A DNA stretch of 64,000 nucleotides. Origin: an uncultured Shewanella sp. (GTDB lineage Bacteria > Pseudomonadota > Gammaproteobacteria > Enterobacterales > Shewanellaceae). The position numbers and the translations under genes were made by a program. The stretch is taken from NCBI GenBank assembly GCA_947503555.1, contig CANNEE010000003.1, positions 248,001-312,000 on the forward strand. The letters run 5' to 3'. The notes below the pieces were generated by a model that saw only the letters and a list, made by a program, of their open reading frames with translations, was not told the DNA's origin and searched no databases. Of the stretch, positions 34,391 to 42,612 are shown in pieces (position 1 is the stretch's first letter; each line of letters starts with the position of its first letter).

Positions 34391-37300
34391 TACTTGGCTT
34401 CCATGATTCAAAAAATTGAGTAACACGCTCAAACTCAGTTTCTACTGTTTGCCAGAGATTGACAATAGTGTCTTTCGATATGGTGTTGGCGTGAGCGTTT
34501 TCTTCTAGTTGTTGGCAGGCTTGGCTTAAGGGTTTGGCGCCCACATATAGCGCACTGCTCTTGATGGAGTGTGCAATAGCATGGACTTGACTGAAATCTT
34601 CAATTTGTACCGCCAGTTGCAGTGATTGACGTTTGCTGGTTAGATTGCTCAGGAATTGGGACACAACTTCTTTTAGCATGTCGTCGTCTATATCACCGGT
34701 AAACTCGTAAATTTGCTGTATATCGACACAAAGACTATCTGTGTCTATTGCCTGTTTGGGAGGATTTGTGGTTGCTGCGGCCTTAGTTTTTGCGGCTGTT
34801 GCAGGCTCTGAATCCTCAGCTATAACGTCTTTAATTTGTAACTCTTCTTCCTCATCGTCGCGGTCAAACTCGTCAAAAAAGAGATCGTCTCTATCTTTAA
34901 AGTGATCGTTTAAATCATCGACTTCCACTTGGGACTCTGAGTGAGTGGCATGATTGTCGACCTGAATGAATAGGGTGTTTATTTGGGTTAATAACTCCCT
35001 AAGTTTATTAAGGGATAGTGGTTTAGCTAACATGCGATCGACTTCAGCATGTTCACAGGCTTTGACGCAGGCTTCGCTTCTATCGGCGGTGAGCACAAAA
35101 ATTTGGCTCGGCGTGCGCTGGGTTTGACGTTCATGTTCTCGCATTGCAAACGCCAGCTCAGCTCCCGAGAGGTCTGGCATTTGATAGTCTGTAATTACCA
35201 CATCAAATTCATTTTGAATAAACATCTTTAGCGCTTCTTTTGGCTCCTGGCTAAAGCTAGCTTGAACCCCAATAGTTTCCAATTGACGCTTCATTACAAA
35301 GATATTGTCTGGATTGTCCTCAACGATCAGCAGTTTGATATGCCATAACTCAGGCTTGTCACTCTCGGGTTCGCTTTGCTGTTTAATCGGAGAGGCTGAG
35401 ACAACTGGCGCACTGAGTAGATTAGCAAGTTGACTCAATTTAAGGGGCATTAAGCTAATATGAGGTAGCTGGCTCCTCGGTAAGGGGGATTGGCTATCGA
35501 GTAGCAAAGCTTGTCTTTGACTCATTTGGGCTAAATGATCATGGAAGTGATGGCTTGTTGGCATATCCGACTGTTCAAAATCGATAAGCAGTATGGCATT
35601 AGGGTTAATGATATGAAGCAGTTCTTGGCTGGCAAGATAGGTGACTTTAAACCCATAGTACTGGCTGTAGCGCTCGAGGGAATGTGCGAATCCTGGATGG
35701 TTAGTATAGAAATGAATAGCGTGTGACTGCAGGATAGAGAAATCATCGCTATGTGAGCTACCCGAGCTATCAAAGGTGACATCAAAATACAGGTGAGTGC
35801 CTTCGCCTAACTTACTTTCTACTTTGAGCTCAGAGTTCATTAAGTGGCAAATTTTCTGACAGATACTGAGACCTAACCCTGAACCGCCAAATTTTCTATG
35901 GGTTTCCTCTGAAGCTTGCATAAAGCCTTTAAAGATCCGTTGTTGCTGCTCCTCACTTATGCCTATGCCGTTGTCTAATACCGAAATACGAAGTGTTTGA
36001 TCTTTATCTTGACTGTCAATGGCTTCAACTAAAATGAGTGCGGTTGGCTGCTCCGAGGTATTAAATTTGATGGCGTTGCTAATCAGGTTGTGCAGGACTT
36101 GGGTTAGTCTAACATCATCAAAGGTAAGCATTTTCTCTACATTAGGTGCGACGTAGAGATCTAACCAAAAGTGATGCTGCTGAGCTTGGGCGTTAAAGGT
36201 GATCAATACATCTTCACACAGCTGCCTGATATCTGTGGGAACTTGGTTTAACACCACTTTATCTGATTCAAACCTTGTGAAATCCAGCACGTCGTTGAGC
36301 AGAGATAACAGATGATGAGCACTGCGGTGGGCAACTTTTAAGCTGCGATTTTCACTTTGGCTTTGCTCGTTAATGCTCAGTTCCAATAAACCTATGATGG
36401 CATTAAGGGGCGTGCGTATTTCGTGGCCCATCACTGCCATAAATTGGCTCTTAGCTTCACTATCCTGTGCCGTCTGCTTATAGGCTTTCTCAAGTCTGTC
36501 GTTTAACTCTTTGGTTTTTGTACTATCAATTAATAGCCCTATGCGCTCGTCTTGCTCCGTGAGTCTGTCGCGATACTCAAGGAAATGCCCTGAGGCGCTT
36601 TCAAAAGAGAAGCTGATTGCTTGACGGTTTTTCTGCTTCTTCTTAATCCATTTTAATATGGACTTAGCTCTATTGGGGTGAGAGGTCAGTTCGTGGGCTA
36701 ATAGGGTTTCAACAAATCTTTCTATGGGGTAGCCAATAAACTGTTTTTGTTTGGTATAAGGAAACAGTGAATGGACTTTATGGTTTAGCAAAACGATTTG
36801 GCCAAATCTATCGCAGATAATCAGGCCATCAGAGAGCTCATTGACCGCCTTGAGTAGGTAGCGATATCTTTGACTGATCCCTGTAATAGGCTGAAAACTG
36901 GCACCTGTGGTTTGCCATGACACTAGGGTAATGCCACGATCTTCGAGATCTAATGGTTCGGCGCTAAATAGGTATTTCTTCCCATGGCAATGAAGTTCGA
37001 CTTCGGCAAAATCATCATCGACTAAGGTATCGAGAAAGGCGCTGACTTTATCCACACAATCTTTGTCGAATACCTTGATTATCTCATCTCTTATTTCGCG
37101 TTGAGCCTGAATGTCTGGGTGACTGCTGCAAACGATGATCTGGTCTTCGTTTAAAATGGCAAAATAACTTTGGTCACTATTACCCTGCTGTAATTGCTTG
37201 TGTCCTTGGCGTTTAGCAATGCGATGGCAAGTAACCAATACCTGGCCATCTTGAAGTTGGGACAGAGAGAGGCTGATTCGTTGAATACTGAATTGGCAGG

Positions 37301-37469
37301 TAAGGTTTTTATGTGGCGCATTGAGGTAAGGTTCTAGGTGTTCAATGAGCTGCTGCTGACATTGCTTCAGTGCAGCGTCATTACTAAAGGCCTCATTGGT
37401 ATCTATGAGTGTCCCTGCTTGGCTGAGTATAAATGCAGGTGAGGCGAGCTCTACTAATAACTTGTTCAA
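34383..37469 (-). CDS. Hybrid sensor histidine kinase with receiver and HPt domains
   Basis: About 1028 residues. Two PAS-like regions are followed by HisKA with AVMGHEIRTPLNAIIGLLEL, HATPase_c (NLISNAIKFN, DNGIGIS, GGSGLGLSICQKI), a pseudo-receiver region, a full receiver (KLLIVEDNPDNIFVMKRQLE, VVITDYQMPDLSG) and a C-terminal HPt domain (AIAHSIKSSALYVGAKPL, His in AHSIK). This His-Asp-His layout matches BarA/ArcB-type phosphorelays. No membrane helix is evident, so it should be cytoplasmic. I prefer the TTG at 37469, which has GGAAGGG at ideal spacing; a TTG at 37487 is the alternative. It overlaps the response regulator gene, its likely partner. Confidence 0.88.
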   Translation of the reverse strand: MNKLLVELASPAFILSQAGTLIDTNEAFSNDAALKQCQQQLIEHLEPYLNAPHKNLTCQFSIQRISLSLSQLQDGQVLVTCHRIAKRQGHKQLQQGNSDQSYFAILNEDQIIVCSSHPDIQAQREIRDEIIKVFDKDCVDKVSAFLDTLVDDDFAEVELHCHGKKYLFSAEPLDLEDRGITLVSWQTTGASFQPITGISQRYRYLLKAVNELSDGLIICDRFGQIVLLNHKVHSLFPYTKQKQFIGYPIERFVETLLAHELTSHPNRAKSILKWIKKKQKNRQAISFSFESASGHFLEYRDRLTEQDERIGLLIDSTKTKELNDRLEKAYKQTAQDSEAKSQFMAVMGHEIRTPLNAIIGLLELSINEQSQSENRSLKVAHRSAHHLLSLLNDVLDFTRFESDKVVLNQVPTDIRQLCEDVLITFNAQAQQHHFWLDLYVAPNVEKMLTFDDVRLTQVLHNLISNAIKFNTSEQPTALILVEAIDSQDKDQTLRISVLDNGIGISEEQQQRIFKGFMQASEETHRKFGGSGLGLSICQKICHLMNSELKVESKLGEGTHLYFDVTFDSSGSSHSDDFSILQSHAIHFYTNHPGFAHSLERYSQYYGFKVTYLASQELLHIINPNAILLIDFEQSDMPTSHHFHDHLAQMSQRQALLLDSQSPLPRSQLPHISLMPLKLSQLANLLSAPVVSASPIKQQSEPESDKPELWHIKLLIVEDNPDNIFVMKRQLETIGVQASFSQEPKEALKMFIQNEFDVVITDYQMPDLSGAELAFAMREHERQTQRTPSQIFVLTADRSEACVKACEHAEVDRMLAKPLSLNKLRELLTQINTLFIQVDNHATHSESQVEVDDLNDHFKDRDDLFFDEFDRDDEEEELQIKDVIAEDSEPATAAKTKAAATTNPPKQAIDTDSLCVDIQQIYEFTGDIDDDMLKEVVSQFLSNLTSKRQSLQLAVQIEDFSQVHAIAHSIKSSALYVGAKPLSQACQQLEENAHANTISKDTIVNLWQTVETEFERVTQFFESWKPSSE

Positions 37470-37625
37470 ATCATCCCTTCCAATCAAGTCATTTTTCTAA
37501 CTTTAAGAGTAGCTTAGTGAACAAAAATTAGCAGCTCAAATTTCTATAAATTGAGTCTATGTCTAGTTTTTCATCAATACCCAATACTTAGAAGGGAGTG
37601 TAAATATTGAGCGGTGAAAGGATGA

Positions 37626-37646
37626 GGGTCCTAAAGATGAGGACCC
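37626..37646 (-). terminator. Weak hairpin after the CZB chemoreceptor gene
   Basis: GGGTCCT-AAAGATG-AGGACCC, eight bases beyond the 3' end of the chemoreceptor gene. The T run after it on the minus strand is poor, so it is only a possible terminator. Confidence 0.4.
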
Positions 37647-37654
37647 GGTAAAAC

Positions 37655-38734
37655 TTATACAGATTCTATTAGCCTATCCAAGCTGTGGACGACCTCGACG
37701 CTGGCATGTTCCATGGTATCGAGTTGTTTTACCATGGCCTGAATATTATTTTCTCTACCTGCTTTTAGTGCTTCTCGCCCCGCATCATGAACGAGCTTAT
37801 GTGGGGTGTCTATGGCTGAGTAACCATTAAGGTGCTGATAATGAGTGGCTCCATCTCCCTCAAAGTACCATTTGCCTAAGCGGCACTCTTTGTGGCTATT
37901 AACCATCTGTTCGAAGTCCTGCTCTTCGATATATTTATACACTTGGCTCTTCCAAACCGCATGATCGAGTTTGACTGTATTGAGAAAAGAGGTGGTTGCT
38001 GCCATATCGATCACTTTTTGCATATGGTGAGAAGTGGCAAGCACTTCCTCTACCACGTGTTCTATTTGAGAAGAGGAAGCGGCGACTTCAGCAGCGCTTT
38101 CCTGATTTTCATCGACTATGGTTTTGATCTCTTTCGCTTGCAAGACTATCTGTTTTACTAAGGTTTCAATTTGACTACTGGCTCCGTGAGCTTTACTGGC
38201 GAGCTGACGTACTTCGTCGGCGACAACGGCAAATCCTCTTCCTGCTTCTCCAGCTCGAGCGGCTTCGATGGCGGCATTTAGGGCAAGCAAATTGGTTTGT
38301 TCCGATATTGCTTGAATCGCAGTGACAAAGGTATTGATAGAGGAGGTGGTTTCATCCAGTTTAACCACTGCGGTCATATTTTTTTCTGCTTGGGCATTAA
38401 TAAAGCTCGCTCGGGATTTGAGTCTTTCCAAAGCGGTTCTGGTTTCAGAAAAAGTGTCATCTAATTTATCTAGAGCAGCTTTCTCTTCAATGAGCCGTTC
38501 TGCATTGATGGATAAGCCTTCTCGCACCGAAGACAGCATTTCCCCGCCTCTGAGCTGGCAGGCAAATACATGGCTGTATTGGCTTTGATTTTCTTCGAGC
38601 TGTGCAGCTCTAATGGTTTGTTGTCGTAACTGCTCTTTAAGCTCGGCGATTTCAGTTTGGTGTTGTTGCTCTTGTTCGATTAGGCGCGCTTGAAGTGCTG
38701 CATTTGCTTGTTTATGTTTATGACCAAACAACAT
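37655..38734 (-). CDS. Soluble chemoreceptor with CZB zinc-binding domain
   Basis: About 359 residues from ATG 38734 ([20 protein letters not shown]), preceded by AAAGGAA; in-frame ATGs up to 38809 are less well placed. There is no membrane helix. A coiled coil (25-75) leads into an MCP signalling hairpin with the invariant tip [20 protein letters not shown], then [14 protein letters not shown]. The C terminus is a CZB domain: [23 protein letters not shown] and PHKLVHDAG carry the zinc-binding His/Cys residues. Family knowledge: CZB proteins sense zinc or hypochlorous acid and tune chemotaxis or cyclic di-GMP output. It likely joins cytoplasmic receptor arrays. Confidence 0.88.
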   Translation of the reverse strand: MLFGHKHKQANAALQARLIEQEQQHQTEIAELKEQLRQQTIRAAQLEENQSQYSHVFACQLRGGEMLSSVREGLSINAERLIEEKAALDKLDDTFSETRTALERLKSRASFINAQAEKNMTAVVKLDETTSSINTFVTAIQAISEQTNLLALNAAIEAARAGEAGRGFAVVADEVRQLASKAHGASSQIETLVKQIVLQAKEIKTIVDENQESAAEVAASSSQIEHVVEEVLATSHHMQKVIDMAATTSFLNTVKLDHAVWKSQVYKYIEEQDFEQMVNSHKECRLGKWYFEGDGATHYQHLNGYSAIDTPHKLVHDAGREALKAGRENNIQAMVKQLDTMEHASVEVVHSLDRLIESV

Positions 38735-39486
38735 AGTGATAATTCCTTTTTTAGGGCCAGTTAGCGACGTCATAGTGTCCTTACACATTGTAAGCCAATA
38801 GTCTGACAAATGTCGCTCAATTGTTGCTCATATTTTTCAATTCATCATTTTGGCAGAGAAACCTTGATTCGATGTGATGCAAAAATGCATAAGCGGAAAG
38901 TCAAAATGAGATCTTGAATAAATCCTGATTATGCATTTATTCATAGCTTGGCGGTCAAAATAGCCGCAAATGTAAATTAATGTTTAAGTTTGTGAGCCTT
39001 TAAAGAATAAATCGCACTTTATTTAACTAGATCACATTAGTTAATTCATCGTGAGCTAAATCAGCATCAAATTATCTAAGGTTTATAGGTGTTTTTTGAA
39101 TGCATGTCTCTATTGTTGGCTTATTGGGATCTCGATCTCAGTTGGCATAATGTAGGCCGTTCATAGGTAAGGCTTTATTGTTTAAGTTGTTGATTTAATT
39201 TGCTTTTAATGGTGTTTGTTAATCTTGTTTTTAATATGTTAATTCAACATTTTTGTATTTTGTAACAGGCTGAATAATCTAATGATTTATAGGTTTTTCT
39301 TATTCTTTTACCCCCTTCAACTCTTTTTTGTTGGCAAAAAAGTAGTCGATTTTAGCCTGTTTGATTTGCGATTTTTGCTTATTTAGAATTCGAAATCACT
39401 GAAATTATCAATGTGTAAATCAAATATTAAAATTGAGTTAGCGACAGTTTTAATGAGATTGTTGGATTAAACCTCAGGGGTAACCT
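38735..39486. other. AT-rich 750-base intergenic region, no gene seen
   Basis: Between the divergent CZB receptor and DUF3360 permease genes. It is very AT-rich from about 39150 on. A CRP-half-site-like ATCACATTAG is at about 39032 and GTGAGCTAAATCAG near 39050; neither forms a good palindrome. No frame with a ribosome binding site was found. The size suggests a long leader for the permease gene. Confidence 0.55.
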
Positions 39487-40938
39487 ATGTCTACTGAATC
39501 CAATTCGTATAAGCAGCTGCATAAGCCAGCCAGCTCATTCGAAACCCGCGAAAGCTACTTGGAGCATGAGCTCACTATCATGAAGTTTAAGCCTTGGCGC
39601 TTAAACCTTCCTTTCAAAGATTATGGTATTGAAATCGAAGATACTATTCCTGCACTTGCCGCGACTATCGGTAAGGTAGTGATGGTAACAGCAATGGCAG
39701 CCGCCTTTGCTACTCAGTTTGGTCTATCTGCTGAGTTCGTTGCTGAAAACGTGCGTTATGAGCTTATTATCGCAGGTGTGATTTTTGCGATTCTGTTTGC
39801 TGGTATTTTAAATCCAAATACCAACCTAGCGGGCACACACGGACCTATGATTCCGTTAATTCCGCTTATTGCTGCAGCGGGTGGTCATCCACTTGCGTTA
39901 GGTATTATGGTGGGTGTCTTCGGATTGCTCCTCAGTGCTACCAAAGGTGGCTCAAAGCTAGTAAAACTCAGTGGTGAAGGGGTCCGGGGGGGCTTGCTGA
40001 TCTACCTCGGTGCCGTGGGCTTGATTGGCCAAATCGGTAAACTAGAGTCTTGGTCTACAGGTATTGAGCGTGGCTACGTCTCATTCGGTGTGATTCTAGC
40101 GACCGTAGTGGTATACGCTTACCTTGCTAAAGTGAATAAGCGTTGGTTAGCGATTCCTTTATGTTCACTACTGGCAGGTATCGTTGCTTATGCTCTAGGA
40201 ACACCGTTCGAGTTTGTTACTGAACCTGGTCTACCACCACTAAGTCCTATGTACTGGTGGGGTGAGAACACTGGTTGGCAGCTAGGTTGGCCTGAACTAA
40301 GCCACTTTGTAGCAGTTATTCCATTTGCGATTCTGGCTGTTGCTATGTGGTCTCCTGACTTCCTCGGTCACCGTGTATTCCAAGAGCTTAACTATCCAAG
40401 AAAAGCTGACGGCGTATTGATGAACGTAGATGATACTATGACAGTATGTTCTATCCGTCAGATTGTCGGTTCTGTATTAGGTGGTGGTAACTTAGCATCT
40501 TCTTGGGGTACTTATATGATCCCAGCAGCTATCGCTAAGCGTCCAATTCCAGGTGGCGCAATCCTAACGGGTATCATGTGTGTACTAGCTGCGGTATTGG
40601 GTTACCCAATGGATCTTGCTATGTGGGAGCCGGTACTGCGTGTAGCACTACTTGTAGGTGTATTCTTACCGCTTCTTGAAGCTGGTATGCAGATGGTTCG
40701 TGACACTCAAAGCTCTCAAACTGCTGGTGTATGTATGTTTGCTTGTGCATTCGTTAACCCAGTATTTGGTTGGGCACTGACTATGCTATTAGACAACATG
40801 GGCCTAATCGGTGATAAAGAGCGTGCTGCTAAACTTGCTTTCGCTGATAAGTTTGTCATTCCTATGATTGCATTTGTTATCTGTGTGGGGGCACTTGCCC
40901 TAGTAGGTCAGCTTCCAGGTATTCCTGCGATTCTGTAA
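39487..40938 (+). CDS. DUF3360-family permease
   Basis: A 483-residue membrane protein with about 10-12 hydrophobic helices. Notable segments are AGTHGPMIPLIPLIAAAGGH (about 118-137, like the core of SulP/NCS2 transporters), GGGNLASSWGTYMIPAAIAK and MWSPDFLGHRVFQELNYPRK. From memory it is a DUF3360 protein, mainly found in Vibrio, Shewanella and relatives and related to SLC26/NCS2 transporters; the substrate is unknown, most likely an anion or a purine-like compound. Good ribosome binding site (CAGGGGTAACCT). Monocistronic, followed by a terminator. Codon choice in the 3' two-thirds is biased as in well-expressed genes. Confidence 0.78.
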   Translation: MSTESNSYKQLHKPASSFETRESYLEHELTIMKFKPWRLNLPFKDYGIEIEDTIPALAATIGKVVMVTAMAAAFATQFGLSAEFVAENVRYELIIAGVIFAILFAGILNPNTNLAGTHGPMIPLIPLIAAAGGHPLALGIMVGVFGLLLSATKGGSKLVKLSGEGVRGGLLIYLGAVGLIGQIGKLESWSTGIERGYVSFGVILATVVVYAYLAKVNKRWLAIPLCSLLAGIVAYALGTPFEFVTEPGLPPLSPMYWWGENTGWQLGWPELSHFVAVIPFAILAVAMWSPDFLGHRVFQELNYPRKADGVLMNVDDTMTVCSIRQIVGSVLGGGNLASSWGTYMIPAAIAKRPIPGGAILTGIMCVLAAVLGYPMDLAMWEPVLRVALLVGVFLPLLEAGMQMVRDTQSSQTAGVCMFACAFVNPVFGWALTMLLDNMGLIGDKERAAKLAFADKFVIPMIAFVICVGALALVGQLPGIPAIL

Positions 40939-40958
40939 TATCTAAAACAGATATTAAC

Positions 40959-40990
40959 AACGGCTATAGGTTTTCCTTTAGCCGTTTTTA
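40959..40990 (+). terminator. Terminator after the DUF3360 gene
   Basis: AACGGCTATAGG-TTTT-CCTTTAGCCGTTTTTA. A stem of 12 with one mismatch, followed by T residues, 20 bases past the stop codon. Confidence 0.85.
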
Positions 40991-40994
40991 TTTA

Positions 40995-41161
40995 AAGCTA
41001 GGGCATGCCCCAAAAGCTTTATCAGTCTATTGCTAGCTGGAGTTTTGTTCCAGCTAAGCGGTAGGGAGTAATAACAATAAGTTGAAGGAAGGCATCAAAT
41101 TAACTCTTAAGAAGTTAAGGGTGCTACACATTGGGCTGACAGCATTGCTGTCAGCCTTTTT
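40995..41161 (+). ncRNA. Candidate small RNA ending in its own terminator
   Basis: No gene is present, yet a second perfect terminator (GGCTGACAGC-ATT-GCTGTCAGCC, TTTTT; 41134-41161) follows the DUF3360 terminator by about 145 bases. Between them are the palindrome GGGCATGCCC (41001-41010), hairpin TAGCTGGA/TCCAGCTA (41034-41056) and a dyad near 41100-41118. A terminator without an ORF plus stem-loops suggests an independent small transcript; start is unknown, and it could be a leader or a read-through backup. Confidence 0.4.
41134..41161 (+). terminator. Strong intrinsic terminator with no ORF upstream
   Basis: Ten-base perfect stem GGCTGACAGC, loop ATT, GCTGTCAGCC, TTTTT on the plus strand. 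Confidence 0.85.
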
Positions 41162-41269
41162 ATTTTCTCGCCTCGACAACAGTCTCGTTTCCTCTGTGAC
41201 AATGTCGACCATTTTCACCCTAGTTTTACCTCTTAACGGGCATAAATACGTTTATTGTTGAGAGGTGTT

Positions 41270-41464
41270 ATGAAAATTCAAATTAAGTTGTGGATACCTG
41301 CCATCCAGTCAGAGTTGTTCCTAAAGCAATTATTTAGCAATAAGACATTGAGAAACAAGCAGATAGAAGAGTGTGTTTTGCTGCTAGCTTGTAAAGAGTT
41401 TAGGGCGAGTTGTAGGCGTCAAGTTAACAAGGTGAGTGGTTTTCTGGGGAGAAGTCATCTATGA
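41270..41464 (+). CDS. Small basic protein upstream of the RND adaptor gene
   Basis: A 64-residue frame from ATG 41270 (MKIQIKLWIPAIQSELFLKQ), preceded by GAGAGGTG. It contains three cysteines in the second half (EECVLLLACKEFRASC) and is basic, with no signal peptide or membrane helix. Its TGA overlaps the ATG of the RND adaptor gene (ATGA), which is how real operon members are coupled. I recognise no family. It may be a small regulator, or a leader frame whose translation sets that of the pump genes. Confidence 0.6.
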   Translation: MKIQIKLWIPAIQSELFLKQLFSNKTLRNKQIEECVLLLACKEFRASCRRQVNKVSGFLGRSHL

Positions 41465-42612
41465 GAATGCCTAGATTAAATCGAATGGCCATCAATGGAT
41501 TGGCCCTATTATCTATTCCTGTCGCGATTTTATTGACAGCGTCGGCGATCGCTAACAAGCCTAGTTCCGTTGCCACTAAGCCTGAAATGGTTTTGCCTAA
41601 GGTGACAACCCTTAATGTCGAAGCGGGGCCACACTATAGTGAGCTTGAACTCTATGGTGAAGTCAAAGCGTTAGAGACCTTGAACCTGTTAGGGGAAGTG
41701 TCGGGCCGAGTGATCACAAAATCTGAAAAGTTTCAGCCAGGACAAGAGGTGCGAGAAGGCGAGCTCTTGTTGGAGATAGATGATGCCAGCTATCGAGTAG
41801 AGCTCGCTGACGCAAGAAAACAGCTTGCCGATGCCCATCTTGCGTTGTTGCAAGAAAAGCGTAAAAAGCAGCGTGCCGAAGCGGAGTGGAAAGTCTCTGG
41901 TATAGCGGGCAAACCGAGTCAGCTTGGTTTAAGGGAGCCGCAACTTGCTGTAGCTCAAACACAATATGAGGCGGCTCAGGAGCGAGTCGCCTTAGCATTA
42001 GAGAAGCTAAATAAGACTAAGATTTATGCTCCATTTGATGCTGTGGTAATAAGTCGTAATGTGGCTTCAGGGAGCTATATTAGCCAGGGCAGTCAAATTG
42101 GCGAGTTAAAGTCCATAGCGCAACTTGAAATCAAACTGGCTTTGTCTCAGCGTCAATGGCAGCAACTGCCAAGTGTTCTTGACGACATGCAAGTACAGGT
42201 GCTGTCTCGAGGTAAGGATAATCTAGTTTGGTTAGGAAGGGCGAAAGACTTGTCCTTAGTGGTAGACAGTAAAACTCGAACACGAACCTTGACCGTAGTG
42301 GTCGACTCTCCCCTTGAAAGTGAGCAGCCTTTGCTGCTTGGCAGTTTCGTTAAGGTCAGAATCCTAGGGAAAAAGTTGGACGCCAGTTTTGAATTACCGC
42401 CCTCTTCGGTGACAGCAGACGGCTTTATCTGGTTTGAATTGGGAGGGCAATTGCATAAGCAAAAGGTGCGTCCTCTGTTTCAGAATCGTAAAGCCATTAC
42501 GATAGCTAAAGGGGAGTTATCTAATCAACTTAACCTAGTAAGAAAGCCATTATCTCATTATGTCGAAGGGATGGCGGTGATGGCTAGTTCGGAGTCTGCC
42601 TATGTCAACTAG
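41461..42612 (+). CDS. RND efflux periplasmic adaptor (membrane fusion protein)
   Basis: A 383-residue protein. The N terminus (INGLALLSIPVAILLTASAI) is a signal anchor. The lipoyl/barrel-sandwich halves frame a coiled-coil hairpin: GEVSGRVITKSEKFQPGQEV, VREGELLLEIDDASY then ARKQLADAHLALLQEKRKKQ, and later KTKIYAPFDAVVISRNVASG, LVIxxG-like SYISQGSQIGELKSI. This is the HlyD/AcrA family. It links the inner-membrane pump to an outer-membrane channel. It overlaps the permease gene by 11 bases, so the two are translated together. No TolC gene is in the cluster. Confidence 0.9.
   Translation: MRMPRLNRMAINGLALLSIPVAILLTASAIANKPSSVATKPEMVLPKVTTLNVEAGPHYSELELYGEVKALETLNLLGEVSGRVITKSEKFQPGQEVREGELLLEIDDASYRVELADARKQLADAHLALLQEKRKKQRAEAEWKVSGIAGKPSQLGLREPQLAVAQTQYEAAQERVALALEKLNKTKIYAPFDAVVISRNVASGSYISQGSQIGELKSIAQLEIKLALSQRQWQQLPSVLDDMQVQVLSRGKDNLVWLGRAKDLSLVVDSKTRTRTLTVVVDSPLESEQPLLLGSFVKVRILGKKLDASFELPPSSVTADGFIWFELGGQLHKQKVRPLFQNRKAITIAKGELSNQLNLVRKPLSHYVEGMAVMASSESAYVN

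Noticed and set aside
34390-34432. Longer N terminus of the response regulator from a TTG at 34432
   Set aside because: GTG 34390 has GGAAG at proper spacing and overlaps the kinase stop; the extra residues lie in the kinase C-terminal coding sequence.
39020-39070. CRP site upstream of the DUF3360 permease gene
   Set aside because: Only scattered half-site matches (ATCACATT, GTGAGCTAAATCAG); not a proper palindrome.
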